Assembly (NCBI GenBank): GCA_035079385.1
Contig: JAVHKY010000003.1
Location: 12,627,501 to 12,691,500, forward strand
Reading direction: 5' to 3'
DNA from: Aspidiotus rigidus
Taxonomy: Eukaryota; Arthropoda; Insecta; Hemiptera; Diaspididae
DNA length: 64,000 bases
In this document: piece after piece, positions 36,600 to 46,800 of the stretch
Layout: each line of letters begins with the position of its first letter
How positions within the stretch are numbered: position 1 is the stretch's first letter
Program-made: the position numbers and the translations under genes
Notes under the pieces: model-generated
Database searches by the model: none
The model's input: only the letters and a program-made list of their open reading frames with translations
What the model was told of the DNA's origin: nothing

Positions 36600-37010
36600 C
36601 ATGGGTGTTACAAGCAACCGCCCGGACGTTGGTGATGACTTTTCGGCCTTTGCCATGAACCCTTTTGGTCGTTGGCGGCAACTTTTTGGTCATTTCCAAT
36701 ACATTGGAGGTCATTGTCAGTACCCCTAAAGGTTGTTGGCAAAGCCCAGAAGGTTATTGGTAAGAACCAATAGGCAGTTGACAATCGCAATCCCAAATGT
36801 TGTTGGCAAAGACCAATAAGTCATTGAAAAAGAACCTTGAAGCTCTCGGTGGTGATTGATTGGCAAGAACCAAAAGGTCATTGCCAATACCCCAAAGGTT
36901 GTTGGCAACGCCCAAGAGGTCATTGGTAAGGACCCTAGAATCTCTTGATGCTCATTTCCAAGAACCAGCAGGTTATTGGCAAGAACGCTTAAATCTCTCG
37001 GTGGTTAATG
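36600..37010. repeat. Minisatellite, about 21-24-bp unit
   Basis: Many diverged copies of a unit near AAGGTTRTTGGCAANRCCC (for example GGTTGTTGGCAAAGCCC, GGTTATTGGTAAGAACC, GGTTGTTGGCAACGCCC). A longer period is marked by CTCTCGGTGGT at about 36843 and 36997. The open frames on the minus strand here follow from the repeat and are not genes. Confidence 0.75.
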
Positions 37011-37092
37011 CCAAAACTCGCTGACTTTGGCTCTGAAAACAGATTCTTCTTGGTGTGAACTGTTAGTCGATTAGATTTTACGAAGTTTTTAA

Positions 37093-37245
37093 CAGGGAAC
37101 CTGTTTTATGGGGGGCTTTTTGAGAAATTTGCCGTGCGCCGTCCGCCGTGCACCGTCCAGCAAAAAACTTGGAAAAATTTCGACTCTCGGGACTTAGCAA
37201 AAGTTTGACTCTCGAGCTATATATGATAGGAGGGGGACTTCGTTT
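37093..37245 (+). repeat. Interspersed repeat R2, copy 2 (uninterrupted)
   Basis: Same order of blocks as copy 1 at 21156: GGAACCTGTTTTATGGGGGG, GAAATTTGCCGTGCGCCGTC, AAAAACTTGGAAAAATTTCG, then GAGCTATATATGATAGGAGG without the MITE that splits copy 1. Confidence 0.65.
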
Positions 37246-37344
37246 TACGTAGGTAATCATGATATTTGGATTGATAGATAAAGGGATGAACACGCGCTAG
37301 GTATTTAACGTTCGAGGAGATTTTTTACTAGAATAGGTACCCTC

Positions 37345-37830
37345 AAGCTCGTATTTGAACATGAAGACTTCTTAGATGAGAGAACACTAGGGGGAACCAG
37401 TAGGAATCCTCACCTCCTTGGGGAACTTGAAGAACTTACCATCAAATTTGTAGAAGCTAGGCGACTAGCAGACCTTTAAGAGTTAGAAAAATTCATCAAA
37501 GGCCTCATGAGGTGCACCAGATTTCACAAACAAGTTCTTTATCTATTGAACAGTGGTAGCCTTGGGGATGTTGGGAAATAGCCCAACAACATCAAACGAG
37601 TATAAAATTGATCCCGGGGGAAGGTATATGTCCTTCAATTTGTCAGCCAGAGCACCCAAGTTCGTAACTGAGTAGGGAGACTCGGGCTTTAAACCAGCTA
37701 TCTAGGAATTTAGCGAGGGAGTAGGTCGGGGAAGAGACAAACGAGACGACCGGCCGCATCGGAACATTTTCTTTGTGCACTTTAGGCAATCTGTAAAAAA
37801 AAGGAGAGGAACGAAATTAGTTTCCAAAAT
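37345..37830 (-). pseudogene. Penelope-like element reverse transcriptase fragment, broken
   Basis: On the minus strand from about 37815 one frame reads [20 protein letters not shown], then [13 protein letters not shown]. After frameshifts and stops comes SFDVVGLFPNIP (near 37605), which corresponds to the FDV.SL.TNIP catalytic block of Penelope RTs. Further down is a RIPTGSP scrap of the G..MGSP block. The order of motifs fits Penelope-like RT; the copy is dead. Confidence 0.7.
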
Positions 37831-37867
37831 GGCTTTCTTTTTAAAGGGCTCTTAATGATAACCTCAC

Positions 37868-37925
37868 TACCAGATGATGTGCCGATGCGCCCGGTCGTCT
37901 CGTTTGTAGAGGTCAATACAACTGC
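37868..37925 (+). pseudogene. Short inverted Penelope scrap
   Basis: The plus strand here reads [11 protein letters not shown] (GATGTGCCGATGCGCCCGGT), the same protein block that the minus strand encodes about 110 bp to the left. It is a second copy of the RT segment in opposite orientation. Confidence 0.65.
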
Positions 37926-39355
37926 AGCTAAACAGGGGGGTATATATCCTTGGAAAACTTTTCTTGACCTAATTTAGAGACCTAAGAATATCTTTAGCTT
38001 GAATACTTGTAGCAGAAGCATTCAGAAGAATTAGTTGGATCTAGGTCGTAAATGAATTGCCAGGATGAGACGTTGTCAGAGGACTTGAGCTTAAATTCCT
38101 GGTAAAACAAACAATAAGAAAAATCGATGACGAGATGCATAGGAAAATGAGTCTACTCAAGAGCAGAAGGGCAAGTTGTTCAACAAGAAAAGCAGACATC
38201 GCAGGTTCTCCAATGTCATCTTAGTTCATATTTTTTTCTCCATTATAGGTCTTTCTTTGTGAGAAATTATAAATTTTTTTATTCCTAACTTCCTTTTTAA
38301 TTGAGAATTACCGTATTGTATCGTTCGCACTACGAGATAATGTGCGAAGCGTTTCGTTTTTAATATTTCCACTCGACTATCGAAAAGAGGAAATGTTAAA
38401 ATTGTTTCCTTGTTTCGTGACTTTGACACCTCAATCTACTAGCAACAGAACATAATATAAGTTTTTTCTCTGCCCTGGGAAGGAAATTTGTACTCAAATT
38501 GCTCTTTCATATGCGAGTTGATTTCTCAGAGGTTTTAATACTGGTACATTAATATGAGATTGTAGCGCAGAAGTGTGGTGCCTGTGTACTTTTACTATGT
38601 TTGCCGCAATGATTCTTCGAAATGAATTACGTTAATATTGTTTCTAGTTTGACAATATTATAATTTTTGTACTCGTTGAATCGATATTGGAAATTGAATG
38701 AAAGTCGTACTTCCTAACAATATCCATTACTTTATCCCTCTCTAGAGTAGTGTGACATAAATCAAAAACTAATATTCCTCAACTTCAGTCATTGTGTGTG
38801 TTCATTTGAACACCAGTTATTTCAATACTATTACGATATATGTAATTCTCGTCTAACACCTATATTTGTTTGCATTATTCATTTTTGTTATGGTCTCGTG
38901 GATACTTGAAAAGTTCTTCATCCATTCCTAATACCGTAGAAGGAACGATGTTGGCGAATGAATTTCAAATCCCATACCTTATCGACGGGATGAACTCGAT
39001 AATTTGACCGGAAATCTCGATAGTAGTGCCAAACATATTTCTCAAGGCGATGTCGCTAGAAGTTCTACTTCGATGACGTTATCGGACTTGCTATGAATTT
39101 TTAATAAATGGCCACAATTTCGAATACCTAAGCTACCTAAACTTGAAGATCTGACCATTTATAAGACCCCATCCGTTTGGAGAACAAAAGTATGACAATT
39201 TGGCTTTGCCGCCGTTTAATGGACCTTTTTGAAAAAATTGGGCAAATTTTACATGAATTTTAAAACTCGATTCCATCGTTTTTTCGTATTCAAGGTGATA
39301 GATATAATTTGAGTAAATTTCTGCACTTTATGGAAAAACATTAAAACATGTACAT
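37926..39355. other. Non-coding intron sequence, nothing recognised
   Basis: AT-rich, part of the 14.8-kb EB intron. No repeat or frame could be supported. Confidence 0.5.
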
Positions 39356-39727
39356 ATGTTACCTACGCTCAATTCACGGAATTGCTATGAGCAGCAAAAT
39401 TGCTCAATACGCGTACGCGTAATCAACAAAACGATAGGACTAGCTTCTAAATTATATTCTAATAAAGTCTTTGCTTCAAATAATGATGCAATGAAGAAAG
39501 CTAAAGGAGTAAAGAAAAGTATAGTTAAAAATCAAATAACTCATGATGATTATAAGATATGTTTGGAAAAGAAAATAGCTAAGACTATTAAACAGAAGAT
39601 GATAAGGAGTACAAAACATAATATTTATACAATTGAACAGAATAAAAGAGGATTAAGTACATTTGATGATAAAAGATGTTTAGTTGATGGGCAAACTGAT
39701 ACCTACATTACCTTGGGGTTATTATAA
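39356..39727 (+). pseudogene. Remnant of a type-B DNA polymerase of Polinton/virus-like origin
   Basis: The frame (123 codons) contains KAKGVKKSIVKNQITHDDYK, a stretch around STKHNIYTIEQNKRGLS, and FDDKRCLVDG. These resemble the extreme C-terminal part of protein-primed family-B polymerases of Polinton/Maverick elements and related double-stranded DNA viruses integrated in invertebrate genomes. The polymerase catalytic blocks are missing, so the copy is 5'-truncated and inactive. Local AT content is higher than in the neighbours. The assignment rests on recalled family resemblance. Confidence 0.55.
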
Positions 39728-40534
39728 TAAAATACCAAGAGATAAATTTATCCAACATTTGAAAAATCTCAATAAAATTGAAAATTAAATATAAAATATA
39801 AATTTATAAAAATGAAAAATATTCAAGTTGTCAATAGAATATATGATGAAAGGGGGACTCTTGATTATTATGAATGAGTTGATGATGATGAAGATGAATC
39901 ACTTATATCTAATTTTAATTACTTTGAATTCATTCAACTTGATCTATAATTATGTACATATAAGAAAATTCAAGACATCTTTATAAAAAAACTGTTAGTA
40001 AATAGACTTGAATCTCAGCAGAGTAGACTTGTTCTATAAATTATGTAAAATTATTAAAACGCATTGAAAAAATAAATAAGCATGAAAAATAATATTAAAC
40101 AAAAAGATATTTTGAACAAAATTTCCAAACTAAAATTAGATATAAATAATCGTAGAAAAAGGATAATTAAAAACTTGATTTGCTACCAAAAAACATAGAT
40201 AGTTTAAGTTGAAAAACTTGATGAATTATAGAGAAGAATTGATAAAATTAGGTTTGAAAGTAGCTCCTAAATTATCATATATTGAGTTATTTAGATTAGA
40301 TTTAGTTGTTCATAAAACAGAATAAAACATCATCTAATTGTTCAATTACATATAAAATTTGTATCAATATTGATTTAATGAAAACGATAAAGAAAAAAAC
40401 TAATTAAATATTTAAAATTATATACTAAACAATGAAATATCTTTGATTTTATTAATGAAAAATATAATTACCAAATTAAACTGGGAAAATGGTTCAAAGA
40501 TATTTGGTTTCCTCTTTTTAAAAAAAGAAATATT
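39728..40534. other. Very AT-rich decayed segment of the virus-like insertion
   Basis: Continuous with the polymerase remnant in base composition (long A/T stretches, few G or C). Several short frames in the plus direction are broken by stops. No product can be named. Confidence 0.4.
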
Positions 40535-41176
40535 TTGATAACAATGATCAAAAATCACTTCCGCTCTCTCATTACCCAACAATGGCATTCATCTTGGAAA
40601 ACTCAACCTCTCAATAAACTTCTCCGCATAAAAAAGGACCCCATACCTTGGGCAAGCTCCAATAGAAATTCACGAAGAGAAGAAGTCATCCTCACTAGAT
40701 TAAGAATAGGTCACACTCGCATAACACACTCTCACTTAACCAATCCTTACATATTATCTCCTCCATCTTGCCCATACTGTAAAGAAGAATATCTCACAAC
40801 TGACCATATGTTTTCATGCTCTCATCTACCAATCACTTCGCTCATCACTACAGGTCTCTTCCTCCATCTTACAAGCTCTCAAAAATGATTGCGATACTGT
40901 TACACTGTCACTACAATACTTACGTCTCACTGAATTCTACTCTCTCATCTAACTGTTCTACCTCAACAAATTCTTACAAATTAACACAACATATGTTAAT
41001 AATATATAAGTCTGTCAAAAATATTCATTTTATCATTCTATTATCTACCGTATTTAATTATTTATAAAATGTATAACTCCCGCCATATTATACAAAATAA
41101 CTTGTAATCCGTCGAGTAAATAGCCCAATATAGGTAGCTGAAATGCTCGTTAAAATAAATAAAAAAAAAAAAAAAT
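40535..41176 (+). mobile_element. 3' end of a Jockey/I-type LINE, 5'-truncated
   Basis: The frame from 40535 carries RREEVILTRLRIGHTRITHS followed by CPYC and a DHMFSCSH segment. This is the C-terminal region, after the RT and RNase H part, of Jockey- or I-superfamily ORF2 proteins (RLRIGHT and a Cys/His knuckle). A frameshift near 40820 moves the last codons into another frame. The 3' UTR ends in AAAATAAAT and a poly(A) tail at about 41160-41176, so this is a bona fide retroposed 3' end. It landed inside the AT-rich virus-like segment. Confidence 0.8.
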
Positions 41177-41220
41177 GATATTTTAATGTTTATTCATTAT
41201 GGAATTTCAGGATGTATGAT

Positions 41221-42360
41221 CATACACCCTGAAAATAATAAAGAAATTTAGTTAAAATTCTTCAAAATAATAAAATAGAATATACTGAGATTAAATATAA
41301 AGATAAAAATATGAATATATTCAAAATGAAATTAAAAGATTATCTTCTAATAATCTTAGCCAAAAGACTTGGATTCTTTTAACGGTTAGAAATTTTAAAT
41401 CTTTAATAATGAAATTAAATACTAAAGTTACTCAAGAAATTAAAGAATATTATATTACTCTAGAAGAAATATTTTATGATTATTCTAAATATATTTCTGA
41501 ATATAATTTAAATGAATGAATAAATAATATTTAATTATTTACATAATTTATTTCAACATTAGAATCAAAAATCATTACAATTTTCTATTTCTTTTTCAAC
41601 CATTCTAGATAAAACACTCAAATGAGCAATAATATTTATCATTAGTTTACTATACTTTTTCCTTCTATCTTGAGGTAAATGTTGAATTTGATCAGAAAGT
41701 GAATCCATTAAAGTTTCATAATTTGATTTTGTTCTAGCAACAGGATCTTTAAAATAATGGTATAATATTCTCAAAATCAAATTCATCTTCATCAACAATA
41801 GAATCTTTATAGACTTCCATTTATATAGAAAATTTTTTTATTAAGCTTTCATTTCATTTCATTTCATTTCATTTCAATTATAAATCTTATGGATGTTAAA
41901 CTTTCTTTTTCTTATTGCATTTTGATATTGATTGGAACGAATCCAAAACAAATATGAAAAATAACTATCCCATAATAAGCTACTTTCATTGAAGCATCAG
42001 TCTTTTCTGAATTAAAAGTAACATGAGTATCTACAAGAGAACAAATCATTTTATGTCTATATTATTATGGCAAGTATGTAGATAAATCTTTATAAGGAAT
42101 TTCAATTCTACTATCTAAGATTACTGTTTTTCCATAATTATAAGAATTTAATAAAGATTCCTCAATACCTACTATTTTTACTCGCGTATGCAATGAAATT
42201 ATCATTAGCATCATGAATTAATTTTTTAAAAGAACAACAACTTACAGTTTTAGAAAGAGTAACAAAAATAAAAACATTGTTTTCATCTGAGACTACAATC
42301 ACAAAACGAATAGGCCTACCGGTATTCATTGGAAGAACAGAGTTAGACATGTTGTCAGTT
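41221..42360 (-). pseudogene. Decayed minus-strand genes of the Polinton/virus-like insertion
   Basis: On the minus strand one frame starts MSNSVLPMNTGRPIRFVIVV at 42350 and runs 62 codons. It continues, broken by frameshifts and stops, to about 41880. A second frame (41798-41565, 77 codons, including DPVARTKSNYETLMDSLSDQ) follows, with a short acidic start just upstream in another frame. The genes face the polymerase remnant, as happens in Polinton-like elements, but I cannot assign them; a structural protein is only a guess. Confidence 0.45.
41846..41875. repeat. Pentanucleotide microsatellite (TTTCA)n
   Basis: Five to six uninterrupted copies of the 5-mer between the two minus-strand frames of the virus-like remnant. 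Confidence 0.8.
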
Positions 42361-42879
42361 TATTAAAATATTTAAAATTAATTTAATGATGATGATAGCT
42401 GGTTGAATTGATATTTTTCAAAGTGGGTTTTTTACTACCGGTAGTTTAATATAATTTCAAATTTTTTAAATGGATAAGTAATGAGATTAACTAACAAACA
42501 TGATGAAAACTTTGATGAATCATACTTATTTGTTATAAATGTAAAGAAGAAACCAGACATTTTAAGATACCTTTTTTCACATCATCAATGTAGGCTACCA
42601 TATGAAGAGATAAGGTATTATTATTCATGAGAATATCCTACACTTTTTTCAATTTTTTCTTAATCACTATGCTTTAGTATGCTTTCATTGTCATAATTTC
42701 TATTTTAGAATTCCATTCAATTTGATCTGATGATCAATAAGGGTTCGACACCATTTGAGAAAATTGAATGAATTTTTATATTTTAGGAGTACTAGAAAGT
42801 AGTTCTAACGAGAGAGATCTCTTTATACGACTTCAGCATGATTAGTTTGATAACATTAAATTTTTTGAACCTGTGAAGA

Positions 42880-43470
42880 AGAATAGAAGATTTCTACGAT
42901 TTTTGGTGTAATTATGCTCTGCGTTAGCAAAATTGATACAAAAACTCTGAAATTTTTGAACTAGCTTGTAAGAAAAAATAGGGTGAAATGATTCATATTT
43001 GCTATAAAAACAGCTAAATATTCGGTTGAAAAATAGAGGGATATTTTGAGAGGTTGAAAAAATGGAAAAATTGTGCTCTGCGCTAGAAAAATTGGTGAGT
43101 TCGTCAGAAGAAATATCTCTCATATTTGTTTCAAAAACAGCTAAATATTCACAAATTGAGAGATTTTAAAGATTTTAAAAGAGGTTGAAAAATGGAGAAA
43201 TTGTGCTCTGCGCTGGAGAAACAGATCCTTGTGCTTTTTTTTTTAAGATTTTTAAAATTCAATGAAAAATGAGAAAAACTTTCCTCAAAATGAGAGAAAC
43301 AGGTCCTTACGCTTCTGTTTAGGATTTTTAAGATTATATGAAAAATGCGAAAAAATATCCTCAAAATGTTGAAAGTTAGCCCTTTGCGCTTCTTCTCAGG
43401 ATTTTTAAAATTGAATGAAAAATGACAGAAATTGACAGAAATTAGTCTCTGCGCCTGACTGCGCCAGAAA
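42880..43470. repeat. Degenerate tandem repeat with GCTCTGCG anchor
   Basis: TGCTCTGCG occurs at 42915, 43074 and 43205, each followed by an AAAAATTG- or GAGAAACA-like block and, in the first two, by AAAACAGCTAAATATTC. The last third changes to units of about 70 bp with GGATTTTTAARATT and AATGAAAAATG. The open minus-strand frames here follow from the repeat. Confidence 0.65.
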
Positions 43471-44546
43471 GAATATGTCTTATCTACTGGTAGCATGTAA
43501 ACAGTCATTCGTTACACTAATACAAACAAATTATAGCTAACCGGAGAGTGCGAGAGACGCCTTCGATGTATTTTGCATTAATGTTGATGATTTTCCGACA
43601 CATCCGCGGCTCAACATAAACCGGATGGTTTTGATTTGAAATTGTTTTCTCAGTACGGTCGACCATCGCTTCGGTTTCTCCGTTCATATTTTATCTGTCT
43701 GCGTTATTTGGCTATTTATTCGAATGAAATATGACATTCTTCCGCGCGCAATAAGTGCCTATTCCACTCAATTTCACCGATTTCAGTTTCTGTACTTAAT
43801 GTTTCTCGATAAAGATACAGCCTCCGAAGATATTATCATTCGAATGCCGCACCGCGATAAATAAATGGTAGACTACATTAAGAAGATGATTCGTTCGTAG
43901 TCATTTATAAAGTTAAACTTCTGCGATTTCCTGACAATGCAATGCGAGAAATTGCGCACACTCTAGTTCTACAATTATAAGGACTTTATCGTCACATACG
44001 TGTAAATTTACGTTTACCGCATGGGTAAGATACAAAACTTGTGAATTTAATTATAATTTATTTTCGAGGCGGCGCACATACACGTACAAATTATCAGCAT
44101 AGGTTGGAAAAATTTCGTCGCGTTAGTATATACTTCCGAATGAAAATCTACCGCGTAGCAATAACGTGGCATGACAAGATGGTTGACTCTGATAAGAGTT
44201 TCAGGACAATACAAATTATTCGGTTTCAGGTTAATAAGGGTGGGTGCCGAGAAGGAATAAATGACCACCATTGGTAAATTGGCGATAAGATCGCCGAGAA
44301 ACAGTTTATTGGTGCGCAACGGTTCATTTTCTAAAAATAATAGTCCACAGTCGGGTGATTTAAAAACAGAAAACTATCGGTAGTATCACGTATTTTCGAG
44401 TTTTCGTCATCATTACGAGAGCCAATTATTACTTCAGTAAAGTTCTCGCAGCTGTGCGGATAGTATTCAGACTTTCCCCAAATTCTTATCTCACTTTAGA
44501 TCGGGGTTTTCAAACTTTTGTGAACTATGACCTATTTTTGATCAAT
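43471..44546. other. Non-coding intron sequence, nothing recognised
   Basis: Somewhat richer in C and G than the rest of the intron, but no coding exon, repeat or RNA gene could be supported. Confidence 0.4.
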
Positions 44547-45424
44547 AGTCCAGTCAAATTAGACATGAACCTGGCACTATCCTCCAGTATGGATTTTTTT
44601 GCGCATATTTGTTGGAAATGATCTCCACAAGAACTCCAGAGACTTCCCTACCTGAAAGTGTTTTGCTTTTTCCCCAAGGGGGCCAAACGTCCCATGGAAA
44701 TAGGTTTTTTCGATTTTTCTCGCGAATCACGCATTCTATAATGAAAATACCTGAGTACAAAAATAATCCTCACCGAATTTAAGATAAAAATGTATTCTTG
44801 TAATTTTTTGATTAACCCAATGAAAATCGAGTAAGCACGCCCTCGAAATGACTCCCGCAAAACAGCCATTTTAATGAAAAGGTGTGAAAACGCCGAAAAA
44901 CACGGTTTTTTCAATTTAATTAGTGCAATATGACGGAAATAATGCACGCAGAAATCTACGAAAGCGGAGTGTTTACCTTTATGTGCCGTTTCGCGTTACA
45001 CCCCGTACTGGAGTGTCAACGCGCGACGTTGTATTTCCCGTGTGTTCATATACTGTTTCGCGGAGGACCGCATGCAAGGACGTAATATGCGCGGTAACAC
45101 GTGATAGTAGAGAGTGCTGGGCGTGCTTACACGATTTTCATTGCGTTAATCAAAAAATTACAAGAATACATTTTTATCTTAAATTCGGTGAGGATTATTT
45201 ATGTACTCAGGTATTTTCATTATAGAATGCGTGATTTGCGAGAAAAATCGAAAAAACAGATTTCTATCGGACGTTCGGCCCCCTTGGGGAAAAAGCACCA
45301 CACTTTCAGGAAGGAAACTCTCTGGAGTTTTTGTGGAGATCATTTCCAACAAATATGCGCAAAAACAATTATGCTGGAGGATAGTGTCACGTTGGTCTTT
45401 TTTAATGTCTAATTTGACTGGACT
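44547..45424. mobile_element. Foldback element FB2, 878 bp with about 300-bp inverted arms
   Basis: It starts AGTCCAGTCAAATTAGACAT and ends in the complement. The arms (44547 to about 44843 and about 45117 to 45424) share ACTATCCTCCAG, TTGGAAATGATCTCCACAA, a CCCCAAGGGGG-type block, TGTAATTTTTTGATTAA and GTAAGCACGCCC. The 270-bp loop has no transposase. A segment of the arm (GAGGATTATTTATGTACTCA, GGTATTTTC) resembles the arm of FB1 at 14.88 kb (GGGGATTATTTTTGTACTGA, GGTAATTTTC). Confidence 0.8.
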
Positions 45425-46000
45425 TACAAGGACAAAATTCACGACCAGTGATGATTTAACGTACAACTGTGGTTAGCCTGAGTCTCCAGAGTCGCAGAAA
45501 TTTCCCAAAGTTCTCCTCTTCAGCGCGTATGTTTCCATCAACTTGAATAGGGGTAGGACATCTATCACAGCAGGCAATTAAACCACACCCCCCCATTGTG
45601 AGCTTCACTTGCGTTCTTACTCCTAATTGCTTGTTTGGAACTTAAGGACCTTTTTGTTTTTGTTGATTGCTTGATATAGGAGGGAGAATTTTTTGAAGAC
45701 AAATTTAACAATTTTTTTTCATGCTACATAACATCATCATAAATTTGAAGAGAACATGTTCTATACCTCTTCTCTTAACTCCACCTCTAATTCCGAGGTT
45801 TGCGTGAGCATGCGTGCGCGCAAATAACTCTGGGACTTGGATAAATTTTGTTGTCAGCTCGAACGCTATTTTCTAAATTTGCGGACACGTGCGTAGTATA
45901 ATCTCAAGTTACCCTAATTCCATTCTGCACGCTAGACTTATACTAGGCTACAAATGGACGAGCCTGGGGAGCTAGTTAGCCTCATACAATATACTAGATT
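45425..46000. other. Non-coding intron sequence, nothing recognised
   Basis: No supported feature. Confidence 0.4.
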
Positions 46001-46004
46001 TATA

Positions 46005-46800
46005 TTAAGCTACTAGTCTACCAGAACTATCATCAACACTACCATGTATACTGCAAACACCACCAACTAATCTATCTTAACATTTTCATTAATAGAGCTA
46101 ACATTTCTCGGAAATTGTCAATTTTGTTCTAATTGGGGCGAATGGGGTCTGATCAAAGACGATGAGTATGTTTCAGACATCAAGGACGCCCCCCAAAAAT
46201 TTTGTTTTTCCAAAAATTTCCAAAAATAAAATAAATGCCAAAATTGAATAAAATACCATAATAATTTTGCGATAAAACTGATAGATTTTACCTCAAAAAA
46301 GCGTATGAAGACCTATTTTTAAATTCAATAATCATTTTCTTTCATTAAAATTTCCGTTTTTTTATTTATTAATTAATTTTTTTATTTAGCCAAAAGTGAC
46401 AAATTTTTCAATTTCAGTGCCAAAAACAAATTTTGTGCTTTTAATAAACTCTTTCATAATAATCGATAACGTTTCGTTTTAATGAAGAGGTGGTTTAAAG
46501 CAAACCTTATGTGTCTAGGTATCTATCTTCAATTCTACTCAAAATGACTCGTACCATAGCGGATAACATCTCCTCCCTCTAGAATGCCAAAAAAAGTTAG
46601 CTCTATTCATTACCAACCTAGTCTATCAGTACTACAATTCAATCTATAAGCACTACCATCAAATCTAGGTGCACTACTTTTCAGTCGATCAGCACAACCG
46701 TGAAGTCTAACAACAATACTATCTAATCGACCACCATATTACCATTTACACTACCAGCGCTACTATCTTATCTACCAGAACTACTTTAAATGGTAATTCT
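46005..46800. repeat. Two patches of a degenerate 24-bp minisatellite
   Basis: Units near CTACCAGCACTACYATCWAA occur at 46015-46080 and again at 46615-46790, for example AAGCACTACCATCAAATCTA and ACCAGCGCTACTATCTTATC. The 530 bp between the patches is ordinary AT-rich DNA. Confidence 0.55.

Noticed and set aside
42842..43508. Minus-strand frames of 93 and 119 codons
   Set aside because: They follow the period of a degenerate tandem repeat and look like translated repeat.
44923..45225. Cys-containing plus-strand frame as an extra EB exon
   Set aside because: Spacing does not fit EB and the frame lies across the loop and arm of foldback FB2.
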